From NCBI RefSeq assembly GCF_000189635.1, contig NW_002476218.1:248001-312000 (forward strand): 64,000 nucleotides of DNA. The letters are read 5' to 3'. The translations under genes and the position numbers were made by a program. Source of the DNA: Tetrahymena thermophila SB210. Its lineage: Eukaryota; Ciliophora; Oligohymenophorea; Hymenostomatida; Tetrahymenidae. This document shows positions 26,001 to 39,069 of the stretch, piece by piece (positions within the stretch are counted from its first letter, which is position 1; each line of letters begins with the position of its first letter). The notes under the pieces were generated by a model, which saw nothing but the letters and a program-made list of their open reading frames with translations, was not told the origin of the DNA and did not search any database.

Positions 26001-29000
26001 TTTAAATTTAAATAAAGAGTTCTATATTTAATTTTTCTAATCTAAATCTCTGCTCCTTAATTACTGTGAAATTTGTTTTTGAATATATTTAATTGGTTAC
26101 TAAAAAGTTTCTATCTCATCTACCTCTTCTACTGATTGCATTTTATTATTAATATGATTTTATCTAATTCTTTCTTCAGGTTTTTTAATGTTTATCCTCT
26201 ATTTAAGCAGAAATTCACTTTTATCTATGCTTAATAGAGATTATTTTTTTGATATTGTCTTAAATTTATTAAACTCTTGAGTTTCATGCTTTTTCTTCTT
26301 CTTGTTTTTTTCAGCTTATTCAGCTTATTCTTTTCTCTAATTTTCTTATATTTCTTCAAGTTTTTCTTTTTTTTCTGCAAGCTCTTTATTTTCTTCTCTT
26401 TTATTGTTTTTCGACTTAATAATTTGCTCATCAATAGAGGTTCTTTGTAAAACATTTTAACGTATTTATTTATTTTTTTCATTTTTCTATTTTTTTTTTT
26501 AAAGAGTTTAAGCAGCTTCTTTTTCAGCTAACATTTATTAGAATTTTAGAATGTCTGACACTTGTTTATTTAATTGTTATTCTTAGCTAGTATTTGATTG
26601 TTATAAAATGCCATTTTCATTATCATCTAAGTTTTTTTTTTCAGTTTGACCAAATTTATAGACAACTTTACAAGACTCTCTTCTTTGCTTATTGACTGGT
26701 ATTTGTTTAGCTTATTCTAATTTTGAATTTTCTTTTTAATCTTTATCATTTTCTTTTTCCTCAAGCAGATCAGAGCTATGTGAACTAGAGTGTTATTAAT
26801 CAGCCGATTATTTAATTTCTTCATTATTTTACTCGAATTCAGAAAAATCTGTTTCTACCGTAGAATCTGCGTCGCTATTTAGAGCTTCTTCTCTTAAATC
26901 TTTAAGTGTGCATACAAAATACTAAAGAACTTCTCCACTTCTAAACTTACGATAAAAATTCACCAACTTTATATCACATATATATAGACACCAATCTTAC
27001 TGTTTAAATAATGTTGTATTACCACTTTAAATTGTTTTAAATGATCTGTTTGATTAGGTACCAATCTATGATTTACTAGTTACAGATCCCTACTAATTAT
27101 TAAATAAAGGAAATTAAAATTTAGCATTCTAATACTCAATAGCTTCACTATCAATAATTTCGACTATATCTATTTCAGGAAAAATTTCTTATAATTCTAT
27201 TTTACTTAAGTGTCTTTTACTGATTTTTTACATTCCTAATCTTAAAAGCAAGCTTTCATTATGGCCTGCTAGCTTCATTTACTAATCAAAAACTAATATG
27301 ATTTCCTTTTTTGGATTATAATCTTTGATTTCAGGTTCACAAAAAAATGCAGTAAATACAAAATCATCTAGGTAGCAAAAGTTAAAGCATAGAAACAGCT
27401 AAGCAGCAGATAAAACATCTAAATTTTTTTTAATTAATACCATTCTCTTTTCTCTTACAACACTAGATTCTCCAGTTTAGATAAAATGATCAACCAGCAA
27501 CTCATGCTTACATGAAATGAAATTAGGCATTAGTTATTCTATTCTCTTAACTTGAAAAAAATTGCTTTCGTTATATCCAAAGAATTAAGGAGCATATTAA
27601 GAATATTTTAAAATGCTCCCGTAGTCTTTGCCTACACTTGCTGTGATAGTGACAACCTAAATAATAATTTATAATATTTTTAGCAATAAATTTAACTTAA
27701 GAATTTAGGAAAAATAAATTATTAAATACCTGATTTGAGAACGCCATTAGTACCTCATTCATAATAGGTCTTTCTGCGTTATTGACACAGCGAAGCTTTT
27801 ATGACGACTTTGCTTTTCTAAAGTCTCCTTAAATGTTGAGATAGAAGTAAACTAATAAATTTTTGCTTACACTATAAGAAGCAAAATCATGAAATTATAT
27901 TAATTATTACTCCATTTAATTGATCTTTTCCAGGTAGTGCTAAGCTTACCTGTATTTTTTTAAGTTGTGATGATAATTAGCAAACTTTTATTTTAAAATA
28001 AAAAAAAATACTTAATTAGGTGGTAATAACTATCAAATCCTTGCTTCATTTGTTCATAGAGTTTTATCTTCAACATAATTAAAGCACCAACTTCTCCAAT
28101 AAGGTTTTTAAGAGTGGACTCGGCTTTTAAAAATTTTTCAGCTTAGAGAAAGGCTGTAGATTATTTTTATTCAATTATCTTACTTTAGAAATTTCCAGTC
28201 ATCAAATTTTTAGAAATTTTAAGAAGAGCTTCAACTTGAACATCAAGGAAGAAGCCCATTTAAAGCTTCCCCCTTATTTTTTCTCTAATTAACTAAGTAG
28301 TTTTTCCAGCAACATCAGTAAATTTATTTCGATGTATCAGATAGCTAAGGTATTATATAAATATGTATATATTACTTATTTGATAAAAATTATCCTGTTT
28401 AATGTGAGCCTAAATCAAAAATTCTAGATATTCATGAAAGTGTTCTACATTAACAGCCAGTTAATTCGATGAAAATATGTGACAAGTATTTGATTTATTA
28501 CAAGAGCAAGACATTTCTTTACATCTATAGTAGTGCCAAACTATTGAAGAGATCAATTTAAATGAAAGCTAGCTATTCTAAATAATATCACTCTCCATGC
28601 TTAAGTAAATCCCAATTTTTTTATTTAAATCTTTCCAATTTTTATTAAGAAAACTTTTTTCTAAAATATCTTTAGAAAAAGTTACATCTTGCAATAATTA
28701 TAACATTGTATCTTGGTAATTCTTTTCAAAATATTTTAGATAAAATATTGAAATTAATGGAGTTGTAGTAAGTATAATAAGCATCTATAATTTTCCACTA
28801 AGAATGTTTTGATTATAAAGAATATCTGTAAATATAAATATAAAGTTAAATAGCTATAGCATAATGTACACTTTTATTTTTTTGATGCATGTCAACGTCT
28901 AGTACTCATAGAATTCATCTAATTCTAAAATCAAATAAAAAATAATTAAAATCTGAAGGACAAAGAATGTAAGACCCAAGTTTGTATTAAGGGCTAAATC

Positions 29001-29858
29001 GGGTAAAGCGTCTTAACTTTTTTGCAAAAAATTTTATTCATTTTATCTTTCTAAGTATTGAGTAGAGTAAAAATATAGAAATGGTATACTTATTTTTATC
29101 ATAATTTAAAGAAAATGATTTATTTTTTTCAAATTCATTTTTTACATCCCCTTTTCCTTTATATTTGTAGATTAGTCGCATAAGTAGACATGAAATATAC
29201 TCATTATTAGAACAAATAGCAACCCAATTCCTGCTAAAACTCTTATTACAAGGAGTTAAGAAGAATTAGATGGATCATTAATAATAGGACAAACTTCTAG
29301 CCTTAAAGAGATACAACCATTCAGTAAAAAGGAAACAAGTATTTCGCATTAGGGTTAAATAAATAAACCATTATAAAATGTGCATAATTGGCATACTAAA
29401 ATACATATTTTATTCTGTTTTTACTCTTCTTTTTTCAGCTGTTAGAAAAATCCAAAAACAAACGTAAGAAATATAAGTAAGTTTATTCCTAATATAGCTA
29501 GAAGTAGAATTAAATTAATAGTGAATGTATTTGCACTATATTAATTCATTATTCTAAATGGAATTAAAACTTAAAATATTTATAGATATATTTCATATGC
29601 TTAAGTAGGTTATTTTAAATAGTAGCGAGTATTTATCTAAATCTGTAAGCTTTATTAAGCAAAGACATCTTCTTAATCAAGTATTCGATGGGTGTAAGAA
29701 CATAGATTTAATGTACTTATAAGAAAGGCAAAATAAACTATATATTTATTAGTGGCTTAAGATTATTAAAGACATTAAGCTACATAAATAAAAAAGCCTT
29801 TAAAATTAGATGTTTGAGATTCTCTTGCTAAAAGATTGCTTGGTAAATGTTTTTCCAT
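23060..29858 (-). CDS. TmcB-like multi-pass membrane protein with PAS domain
   Basis: Start ATG at 29858 (MEKHLPSNLLARESQTS), TGA at 23060-23062, several introns, roughly 1,900-2,000 residues. The N-terminal half has repeated hydrophobic helices (e.g. NLILLLAILGINLLIF and GLLFVLIMSIFHVYL), then a soluble block with WHYYRCKEMSCSCNKS (His/Cys cluster) near 28.5 kb and a long helical region. A PAS-like domain lies near 27.3-27.6 kb (FGYNESNFFQVKR, EQLMPNFISCKHELLVDHF). A ~1.2-kb Lys/Glu-rich linker (25.4-26.9 kb) precedes a second set of membrane helices (e.g. FALIIIGITVSSS, SVCVVVIFFVGVWVFY, FVSILMVCLICQIIPSIF, LILLLTISLIALAIVYLAV). This layout matches the large ciliate family named after Dictyostelium tiny-macrocysts proteins (TmcB/TmcC). 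Its biochemical function is not established; the PAS domain suggests signal or redox sensing at a membrane. Exon borders in the linker are not resolved. Confidence 0.8.
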
Positions 29859-30846
29859 TTAAATTATTGTTAGCTTTTCTATTTGCTTTTTAAATCTACT
29901 TTGATAAAAAAATCTTTATGTAAAATCCTTTTTAATTAACTTCTCTAAAAATATAAATTATCAATAAGCTAACAACATTTAAAGTAACATTAAAATTAAT
30001 AAAATAACTAACATAAAGCTAAACTAGTTAATCATTTCAAAAATTTTAAGAAATTCAAACTTACAAAAATAAATTACTTCATAGTAGAAATTCTTATGAA
30101 AATTATTTTATAATTAAGGTAATTTCTTACATTTTAATTGATATATTCATTTTAAAATTGCTTGTTTTTTTATAAAAATATAGTAAAAAATCCACTAAAA
30201 TAAAGAAAAGTATTAAAATAATGAAATGAAAGAACTAAAGTATATACAAAATTAATATAAAATTTTAAATAATTATTTATCACTTGATTAAAGCTTTTTA
30301 TTTGAAATATTATTTTTTAAAAATTTCTACATTGAAACAAACATATTTAAATTATTATTTATTTTTGACGAATTGATAAATAATTTTAAAATAAATTTAT
30401 TTTGAGGAAATTTCAATCTGCATAAATTTAATTATTAAGAAAGAGTAAATATGAATATATTTATAATAATTATATTTTGAGATACTTATGTAAATTAGGT
30501 TTACATTGTAATCCCAAAAAAATGTTAATAGTTGCATAAATCAAAGAAAATCTTGATTAAACATGATAAAAAAAATGTACTATTAATATTATGAATGTTT
30601 GGTTTTATTTTTCATATAATTGGTTACTATTTATTTTATAAAAACATAGAAAGATGAGAATAAATAAATGAATAAAAACTAACATTTGTCAATTTATTTT
30701 ATGAGTGATTAATATTAAATTTGATATTTATTTTATGGAGAGAAAAGCTATTAGTAAAAATTTTTAATTTATAAATAACTAATAAAAAACAATATTTTTA
30801 AAAGTGTTCACAGTCTTTAATCAAAAGCTTGAAAATATTAACAAAA
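29859..30846. other. Intergenic between divergent genes
   Basis: About 990 bp between the start of the PAS membrane protein gene (-) and the next gene (+). AT-rich; no open coding frame, RNA or repeat is convincing. Probably a bidirectional promoter region. Confidence 0.55.
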
Positions 30847-33057
30847 ATGACAAGTACTTTTTAAGAAAGGTTTAAAGGCAAAACTTCTTTAATGACAAAG
30901 GAAGGTGTAGATGGAGTTATTAAGGATTCGGATAATCCAATTAGGAAAATTAATGAAAGACTACCAATGTAAATGGAGGATTTTACTGGAGCAAACAGAT
31001 GTAAAATGTTTTTTAACTACTAGAAATGATAAGAATTTATAATCAACTAACTTCAAAACTAAAATTATAAAATATGTTTTGTTTGTTAAGCAAATTTCAT
31101 TAAAACATTTTTAAAAAATATGTTTAGATTAAAACTAAAAGAAAGAGGCATAAACATTCGATATAAACCGCCCATTTTTTAGTCCAGACAGAATATAAAA
31201 CCAAAATATTTATTCAGTAACATATAGCAAACCTAATAAGAGTGTAGATTAACATCTCCTCGTCCAGTAAAAATTATTTTAGATAAATAAAATATTTAAA
31301 TGAAGAATCAATTGCTTGATTAAATTTTGCTGGTTTAAAAACATCATAATTATTTTATAATATTAGTAACTAACATCTGCCACCAATTTAAGGAATGTAC
31401 CAACAAAATTTACCTCCGAAATATCCTTAGTAGATTAATGTAAATATGTTAGACATGAAAAAATTAAATTCTCTATTAGATTCAATCATTTTTGAATTAT
31501 TTTCATACTTAAGTTGATTAAAAATTCATTAAAATGTTTTAATCTTAGGTTATTTAGTATTAGCGATCTCCAGTCATGAATGAAATGGATAGTATCGATC
31601 AACAAATGGAATAAATAAAATACTAGCAGCAAATGTAAAATCAGATGTAGCAGTAAATGTAGTTTTAGTAGGGAAGTCGCTAAGCTCTGAATTCAAACTT
31701 TATGACTCCAAATAATAAAACGCCCATAATGAAATAAACATTTTAAACAGATAATGGAATTCAAACATATTAAAGTAACTAAAATCCAAAATAAGCTTCA
31801 AGCTTAAATAGCATTAAAAGTAATCCTAGTGAATCAGGAAAAAAAATTTATGCACCAATTTCTGCCAACTTAAATAATAGATCTTAGTAGCCTTAATAAG
31901 TTCTGCAAGCAATACCTTTTAAGGGACTAAATTCTGCATAAAGCTCTAATTCTACAACTTCAACCCTTTAGCCTAAGAATATAGCTTATCAAAAGGAGTC
32001 AATTGATTCTAAATATTCAAATGGTAGTTAATTTAATAACATTCAAGCTAAAAATGGTTATAATATGATTTATAATAACTTAAATAATTCTTACTAGTAA
32101 AACTCTAGAGAAATGCTGCAACCACCAACCTACGCAAATTATGGATAACCTTTACTTATAAATTAGCAATCGTAACCTTAGCAACCATTTTATTAATTCA
32201 ATAATAATGGTTAATTTAATAACTTGCCTTAATTGTCAGCTTAAAAACCTTACAGTTAATAGCCTTATTAGATGCCTTAAGATCATCCTGATTTTAATAC
32301 AAGAGCATATTCAGCCAAATTTAAGATAAAAACACTTGAAAAATAAGAAAACGGGGGCTTTTAATAGAATGATAATTAATACGAAGAAGCTCCTTTTTTG
32401 AAAGAATAGAAGAAAACAGAAGTTAAAAGAATAAGGAATTAATCTAGAGATAACACCAATAAAAGTCTGAATGAAATGCCTTCTTCCAGTAATAGTTTGA
32501 GCAACTATAAACCCTATACATTAAATGAGTATAAAAGTATTTAAAAGAACGCTAATTATAAGTTAGGAGGTCTAGGACCAAATGTTGGAAATGAAGATTG
32601 GCAACAAAAAAGAGAGTAATTAGAGAAAAGATAGGAATTTGCAAAACAAATACAGTAAATTAACTCTTAGATTTTGAAATCTCAATAAGATTAAGGTAAA
32701 GTTGCAGCCATAAAATTCAACAAAGATACATCATCAAGAGAAAAAGCATTAGAATTTGCTAAGAATATACCTAAACCTTAAGTAATTCCAACAAAAGGCA
32801 CATAATCCACTAACACTTTAGGAGCAAATAATACTCTCCCATAGTAGTAATAAATTTAGCAATAAAGTTTTAAAGAAAAGGGGAAAGAAGAAAGAAACGT
32901 TTATTCATCTATTAATAACTATTAACAAAGCAAAGATCCCTATTAAGATGAATAAGAAAACTAACCAAATTTAAGTATTGGATTGAATTAAGAAATAGAT
33001 TTTCACGAGCAGTAGCATCTAGAATTTTTAAATTAAATTGAGAAAATGACAAAATGA
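30847..33057 (+). CDS. Q/N-rich protein with GGLGP-type motif, possible ciliary/centrosomal
   Basis: Four exons: 30847-31000, 31128-31266, 31367-31439, 31549-33057; 1,875 nt, 624 residues plus TGA. The N terminus is basic (MTSTFQERFKGKTSLMTKEG). The middle is Gln/Asn/Ser-rich and disordered. Near the C terminus are two short conserved-looking elements: YKLGGLGPNVGNEDWQQKR followed by a charged helix (EQLEKRQEFAKQI), and SSREKALEFAKNIPKP about 40 residues later. Similar G-G-L-G-P plus W/K-rich helices and xKALEFAKxIPKPK segments are recalled from microtubule or ciliary proteins of the CSPP1/JHY type; this link rests on memory of the motif only. Function is inferred, not shown. Start chosen as the first ATG giving the frame that splices cleanly. 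Confidence 0.75.
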
Positions 33058-34796
33058 AATGTAGCTTTGTATATAGCAATCCATAAGGTAATGAACCCAT
33101 AATAATTATTCTTTTGTTGAATAAATAACAATTATAACAAATATAAAATAATAAATAAATAAACAAACAAACAAATCAATAAATAAAAAAATAATACATA
33201 TCATCATCATCTCTTAATCTTATACTCATAAAAATAAAATAATTGATTTGAAAATAAAAAAGTAAGTATTAATTTTATTCAAGATTTTAATTTAATATTT
33301 CTATTAATCTCTATTTCATAATTAAATTTATATTGTTAACTAACAATAATAAACTCATAATAATTAAATGCTTGATAGTATTTTATATTATTCACTTATA
33401 TTTACTTCTTCTAAGCAAACATTTTATCTAATTATATGTTCTTTTAATTTATTTAAACTAATTCCTTGTTCTGTAATAGTAATTTTAATGAAAAAAAAAA
33501 ACATAAGAAACTATTCTAAAAAAATGTATTTTTAGTTTTTAGCTTTTAGTTTTTGTAAGCTTTAAATATGTTTTTCTTTTCTCTTAAAGAGATAAGGTAA
33601 TTCTTAGTATTTTGTTTTTTATTTTGAAAATTTAATAGATTTTTATTCTTTGTTGACTGAAAATACTATTGTTATAAAAGAATTATTTAAAGCTACAAGA
33701 TAGATCACTTAATTGCTATTTTATTTCCAAATAAATTCCATCACTTTATAATATTCTATATTCTTAATTTAAATAATTTTGTATTGATTTTTAATAAATA
33801 AATTTAGAGAAAAGAATTAAATTTTATGATTTCATCTAATTTACTTAAAAAATAAACCTATTTGAGTTAAAGTGTTTTTTTTTTTAATTAAATGAAAGAA
33901 GTAATGTGTTAAAGTTTTATTAGAAAGAGATTTTATATAAAGATATACAAAGAAGTATTATGTAATTAGAACTATAAGTTTTTGAAAAGTTTTATATAGA
34001 AATGTTATTAATAAAGTATTAATAATAGGATAATTGAACTATAGTATGAATGTTTTTTTGTGAAGTAGATCATAATATTTTTAATCGAGAATTTTCACTA
34101 GTAAAGAGAAAAGAGTTAATTGAATTGTTTGGTGAATTAATGAAAGAATATGTGATTATTTATTTTATTTGTTTTGTATTTTTAGGTGATCGATTGGTCT
34201 GAAAATTATTTTAGTGAATTTGATTGTATTATTTGATAATTTATGAGACCAAAGAGCAGATTAATTGATTGATTCTTTCTATCTAAGTCCTTATTATTTT
34301 AAGAAGGATTTAATGAATTCCATTTTGAGAAATGTAATTTATTTTCCTGTTAATTTTATTAAAATGACCTATTATTTTTATGTAACCAAAAAATTGGAAA
34401 ATGTTTTATTGATTGTCTTTTTCGATTGATTGGAAAGAAAGTGTTTCTGAAAAAGAAAAGAGTAGAAAAAGTTGAAAAACACATCTTTGCTCTTTCAGAT
34501 TATACACCACTAAATGTATTCATTAATTTTCTATTGTAATATTAGACTCTTAAGAAGTATTGCTAAATAGTTTTATTTTTTATTATTTCACGTCTGTCCT
34601 ATCACAAATACAAGCTAAATTTTGTAAAATTTTCTTCTCTATTTAATTTATTGATTGATGATTTATTTTCTCTTCTTCTGGAAAAACTCGTAACATGTTC
34701 AACTATGTTAAATAAATTTAAAAAAATGAAATATCTGAATTAATAAAAAATGAATTAATAATACCTTCTAAATATAATCCCTCGTATTCTAATATC
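33058..34796. other. Intergenic between convergent genes
   Basis: About 1.7 kb between the ends of the GGLGP-motif gene (+) and NOT4 (-). It contains short simple repeats (taaa/caaa around 33150-33190) and long A/T runs. No TGA-limited frame with protein-like composition was found on either strand. Confidence 0.55.
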
Positions 34797-37700
34797 TCAC
34801 TCAGTCAGATAATTATATATTATATTAATTTGATTAAAGATGCATATTGTACTTATTAGTATTTTTTGCATTAAGCTACTAAAGAAAAACTCTTCAATAC
34901 TCATTTTTATCAAAATCTATTTTTTATTTTTTTAAATATTTTAAAATTATAAATTTTTTTTTGTGAAATAAAATTTACTATTCGAACTCTAATTATATGA
35001 CTTTGTTAAGATTATATATTGTCCATTAAAGATATGATTTATTACATCTACATCTTCAACAGGTTAGTCACTATTTTCAGAGTTTTTAGCAAAATCAAAG
35101 CGAGAAGAAGCACTTTTTTGATGTGTTGTTCTTGTAATCAGTCTTTTCATAATTTAATTGTCAGAGCTTAAAGTTTTTTCTCTTTTTTCTACTTTTTATA
35201 GGATATATTTAGGTGCAATAGGTTCTGAAACTGTATGCTAATGATGAGGATGTATGGAGGAGTTATGAGGAGTAACATTGCTACTACTAGTAGAAGTACT
35301 AGGGCTCTATTAGTGCTGAGAAGTTTATATATTATGATTTTAGCTATTTTAAACCTATTGTTGTAAGCCATTTTATGTATTTTGCTACTTAGATTAAGCC
35401 AGGATATTAACTTGTTCGTTTTAATGATTTTATTATTATGTTTAAGTTTATTAGCTATTTTGGCTACCGTTTTAAGGCTTTTGCTAAGAAGCAGTTGAAG
35501 ATTTTACCTATTTGTTGTCTTCCTTTTATTTTGGTTAACTTTCAAGAGGTGCAGGGGACTATTACTAATTCTATTGTTGTTGCTGCTATGTAACATTTTG
35601 AGTTTATAAGTTAGTTTCCTTCTAAGGTTCAACTGATTGCGATGACTGCTTGGTTTATTGATTTACAGGTATGTATTAGTGTTTTTAATATTTATTTTCT
35701 GATTGCTCTTTTCTGCTTGTTTCTTTTTTTTCAGCATGATTTCCATTTTGAGTGACAGAGTTTTATTTATTATTTATTCCATTTGTATTAGAAGCTTAGT
35801 TTTGAGGATAGCTATTTGAACCAGATGCTTTTTAATTAGTAGAAGAAGTCCTTGAGTGATTTGTACTTGCTACATTACTAGATTAGTTGCTACTTCCAGC
35901 AGAGGCGTTTCCTGTCTTTCTACTTTCTATTTATTCGTCTTTTTTTTATTCATCTTATTTCTAGATTTATTCTTTTATAGGAGATTTTTCTACTTTTTTG
36001 GTTTACTCAGCTACAACTTAGCTAGCAGCTTTTTATAGATTAGAATTCGAATTGCTATTATTTATTGTAATGTTTGTTTAACTATTATTTTATATAGTTT
36101 ATGACTAAGGTTTCCCTTAGTTAGAGTTTTGTATAATATTTTAATTCTATGTTTAGTTTGTGTTTGTGTTGTTTTGTAATGAAAGAGAAGAAGAGTGACT
36201 GCGAGATGGACTTTATAAAACTCCATTCATAGCTTTCATTAAGAACTCCTCTTTTGAAAAAGCTTTTTCTTCACTTTATTACTAACCATTAGCAGATTAT
36301 TATATCTTATTAGATTTTTCACCTTCTTGTTATTTATCTATTTTTATAAAATAAATAAATTATTGATTAGTAGTACAAATAATTTTTTGTTAATTAAAAA
36401 TTCTACTTGAAGATGTTTCTGGTGGTGTACTGCTTTACTAATTCTACTAAGGAGACTTGGAAGTTGGTTATGTATTATTTGTATTGAGATCTTTTTCAGA
36501 TATTGATTTAGATTATTTTCTAACTGTTTATTGTGGAGAAGAAGATTCCTATTTCTTTGAATCCTCTTTATCTTTTTTAGGAGCTGTTTGAGGAATAGAA
36601 AAATCGATACTCCACTAATCAATCAAAGGAGTGTTGTCTTCTTTTTTCTTTTTATCACCTTTTTAATCGTCTAAAAAATATTAAATTGTAATTGCTTGTT
36701 AAATTTTAAAAATTTTACTTGAATTTGATTCTGCTGGTTTTTGTTTTATATCTAAGACATCTTATTCAATTAACTTTTCAATTACACTTTATGGAGTGGG
36801 TAGTACAGAATTATATGTCACTGGTGTATTTTTTATTTTAACTAGATCAGGTATATATTTTTGTATATTTTTTATAGCCATCTTTTATTGGTCAATAAAT
36901 ATATTTTTATTTGATGTTGCTTCGTCTTTTTAGAAAAATTCTTTATCTTTTCCAAATGAATGAAGATATAAACACTCAGGTAAATTAGGACAGTCTTACT
37001 ACTTTAAAAAGTAAGAGCAATATTTAGTTGTACCATATGAAGCTCTAATTATTCTATCATTTATTTAATACTCTTCTGTTCCCTAAAATAATCAATTTAA
37101 TGTTAATATTTTACTCTCAGTTTTTAAATAATTTGAATACTAATATAGCCATAGAAGCTTCTCTTTCAGAAGAATATGTTATATATGCTGAATAAGAAGG
37201 CCCATTTGGTCCCTTTGGATTGTATGCATTATTTGTATTAACAACTATTTTTGTTATTTTTCCATACTAACTAAAGTATTCCTTCTTTAACAAGGTCTAA
37301 TTTATATAATTTTTAATAGATTAATAACTTTAAAATACAAAATTTTCTTTATGCAAAATACCTCTTCGTTGGCTATCTCTGGAGCTAAACCAATCACATA
37401 TACTAAATTTTTCTTGATAACTCTTACTTTTGCTAGATCATTATAGTTGAAACCGCTAGTATTTATTGATGATGTGGTAGTAGTTGTATTTGCAGAACTT
37501 GCTGCTCCTACAGTGCTACTACTTGATTTATTTACTGCTGATGGTGAAGATTTCAGTTGGCTATTAGCCCCTTGATTTTATAGAGAAGTAGATTTAGAAA
37601 GTGGAGGCTCATTTTTAGGTTTTGTAATTTATCTAATAAGTAAAAAAATAATAAATTTAATTATTTGTAAATCCAAAATTACTGTGCTATCTGTTAAATT

Positions 37701-38232
37701 TAAAATCACAAATAAAGTTTAATATTTAATTTAATATATTTTATTTACTCGTCTTCTGAGTCAGATATTAATTCTGCATCACATTTAGGGCAAAATGGTT
37801 CTTAATTGTCTTAAAAATCGTCATAACAATCCCAACACATCTAATTAATTATGAAAAAAAAAAGTATTCGAATATGAATTTCTTTTAATATTTGAATTAG
37901 CGCGAGAGAGAGTAAATATGTACTTCAATCAGACATACTTCAAATTGAAAATACTCTCTTTTTATTCGAATTCCATATGAAAAAAACTTATTGATATTTA
38001 TTTTAGTGACTAAAAGGATTTGGATAATCTAAAGTAATTTGGTAAAACACTCCTATGTCTAAAGTGATTGATTAAAATACTGCTTTTCAGAAAATTTCAC
38101 ATTTAAAATAGTTTAATCTGTTGAAAAAGATGAAGAATAAAATTAAAGACAATTTAAATACTTAATATCCACAATCGCATAAATAGTAATTGTCATTTTC
38201 TATCTTTTCCTTGCAATATTAACACTACAATC
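34797..38232 (-). CDS. CNOT4: NOT4 (CNOT4) RING-RRM E3 ubiquitin ligase, 5' exon not found
   Basis: Exon 1 as seen starts at 38232 after an AATTAG acceptor, so an upstream ATG exon is missing. The C4C4 RING is split by an intron: CQYCKEKIENDNYY, then CDCGYQ|MCWDCYDDF and FCPKCDAEL, matching NOT4 CxxC...CxCGYQxCxxC...CPxC. An RRM follows (VIKKNLVYVIGLAPEIANEE, KKEYFSQYGKITKIVVN, PSYSAYITYSSEREA), then the NOT4-specific GTTKYCSYFLK and CCCH-like CPNLPECLYLHSFG. The last ~600 residues are Ser/Gln/Asn-rich and disordered, with a short ordered end (VEDVDVINHIFNGQYIILT). In other eukaryotes NOT4 works with the CCR4-NOT deadenylase, ubiquitinating stalled-ribosome and chromatin targets. RING and RRM identity is very secure; the first exon and the extreme C terminus (the stop could shift if a terminal intron exists) are less so. 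Confidence 0.9.
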
Positions 38233-38735
38233 CTAATTATTTAAAAACAAAATATTTTTAAAGCAAACTTAAAAAAAGAAGAGCAGTCAGTCAGTCTATT
38301 AAGCTAAAAGCAAACTAAAATGCTTCTTCAATAATTTTATAAGCTTAAAGGATAAAATGTATTATAGATAATGTAATTTAATGTGACTGCTAATTCACTT
38401 TAGGGAAAAATTTAGAATAAATTTAACTATTTTCGTCCTTTTTGAAAATAAAATATAAATTCATTTTAGAAGCTCATTTAAAAATTAACAGTGCTGCCCT
38501 TTTTTTTATAATATTAATCTCAAATTGATAAAAAATGTACTCTTCTGAGGTTATTTTGGTTTTATCTTTGCTGACATTTATATTATTTATGTCTCAAATT
38601 TTATATTTGTTAACTATTATTCTTACTCTTTTGCAGATTTTTGTTGAGCTCAATATAAAATATTACTAAGGTTTTTTTGTTTTTTTGGATTTTTGCTTTA
38701 TTATTAAACTTCTTATGTTTTTGACTTCTAATGTC
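38233..38735. other. Region upstream of NOT4 RING exon
   Basis: About 500 bp that must hold the missing first coding exon and/or the promoter of NOT4. Two minus-strand ATG frames near 38470-38490 are open for 50-60 codons, but neither splices in phase to the RING exon with a good donor, so no model is offered. Confidence 0.4.
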
Positions 38736-39069
38736 TCATTATAATAAAGCAATTATTTATTCATATAATATACATTTTATCTTCTAGCTTAGTTAGTAAA
38801 TAATGTCTTAAAGATCGTCTTTTATTTCTCCTTCTTCCTAAGCAATTTTATTTATTTATTTAATGCGATGTTATATATATAATTTACATATAATTAAATG
38901 TACCTGCTAACATATCTCCTTCCATTTATTTGTTTTTCTCATCATATATTTTAATTATCCATTTTGGTGTGCTAGCCAGTTTGTTTTCTACTTATATTTA
39001 ATCATTTAATTTTATTTATAGATAGTATTCATTTATTTACTTATAAATTTTGATTTCAAATTCTTACAT
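38736..39069 (-). CDS. Small hypothetical protein, 87 residues
   Basis: Two exons, 39069-38904 and 38833-38736, sum to 264 nt (87 residues plus TGA). The intron begins ggtaca and ends gcttaggaag. The first exon reads QEFEIKIYKQINEYYLQIKL and later ASTPKWIIKIYDEKNKQMEG, alternating hydrophobic and charged as in a β-rich domain edge; the second is acidic then helical (EGEIKDDLQDIIYQLSQ). A TTTTAG acceptor just before the ATG means an upstream exon may exist. No family recognised. In-phase exon sum and protein-like composition support a real gene, but the length is short. Confidence 0.45.
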
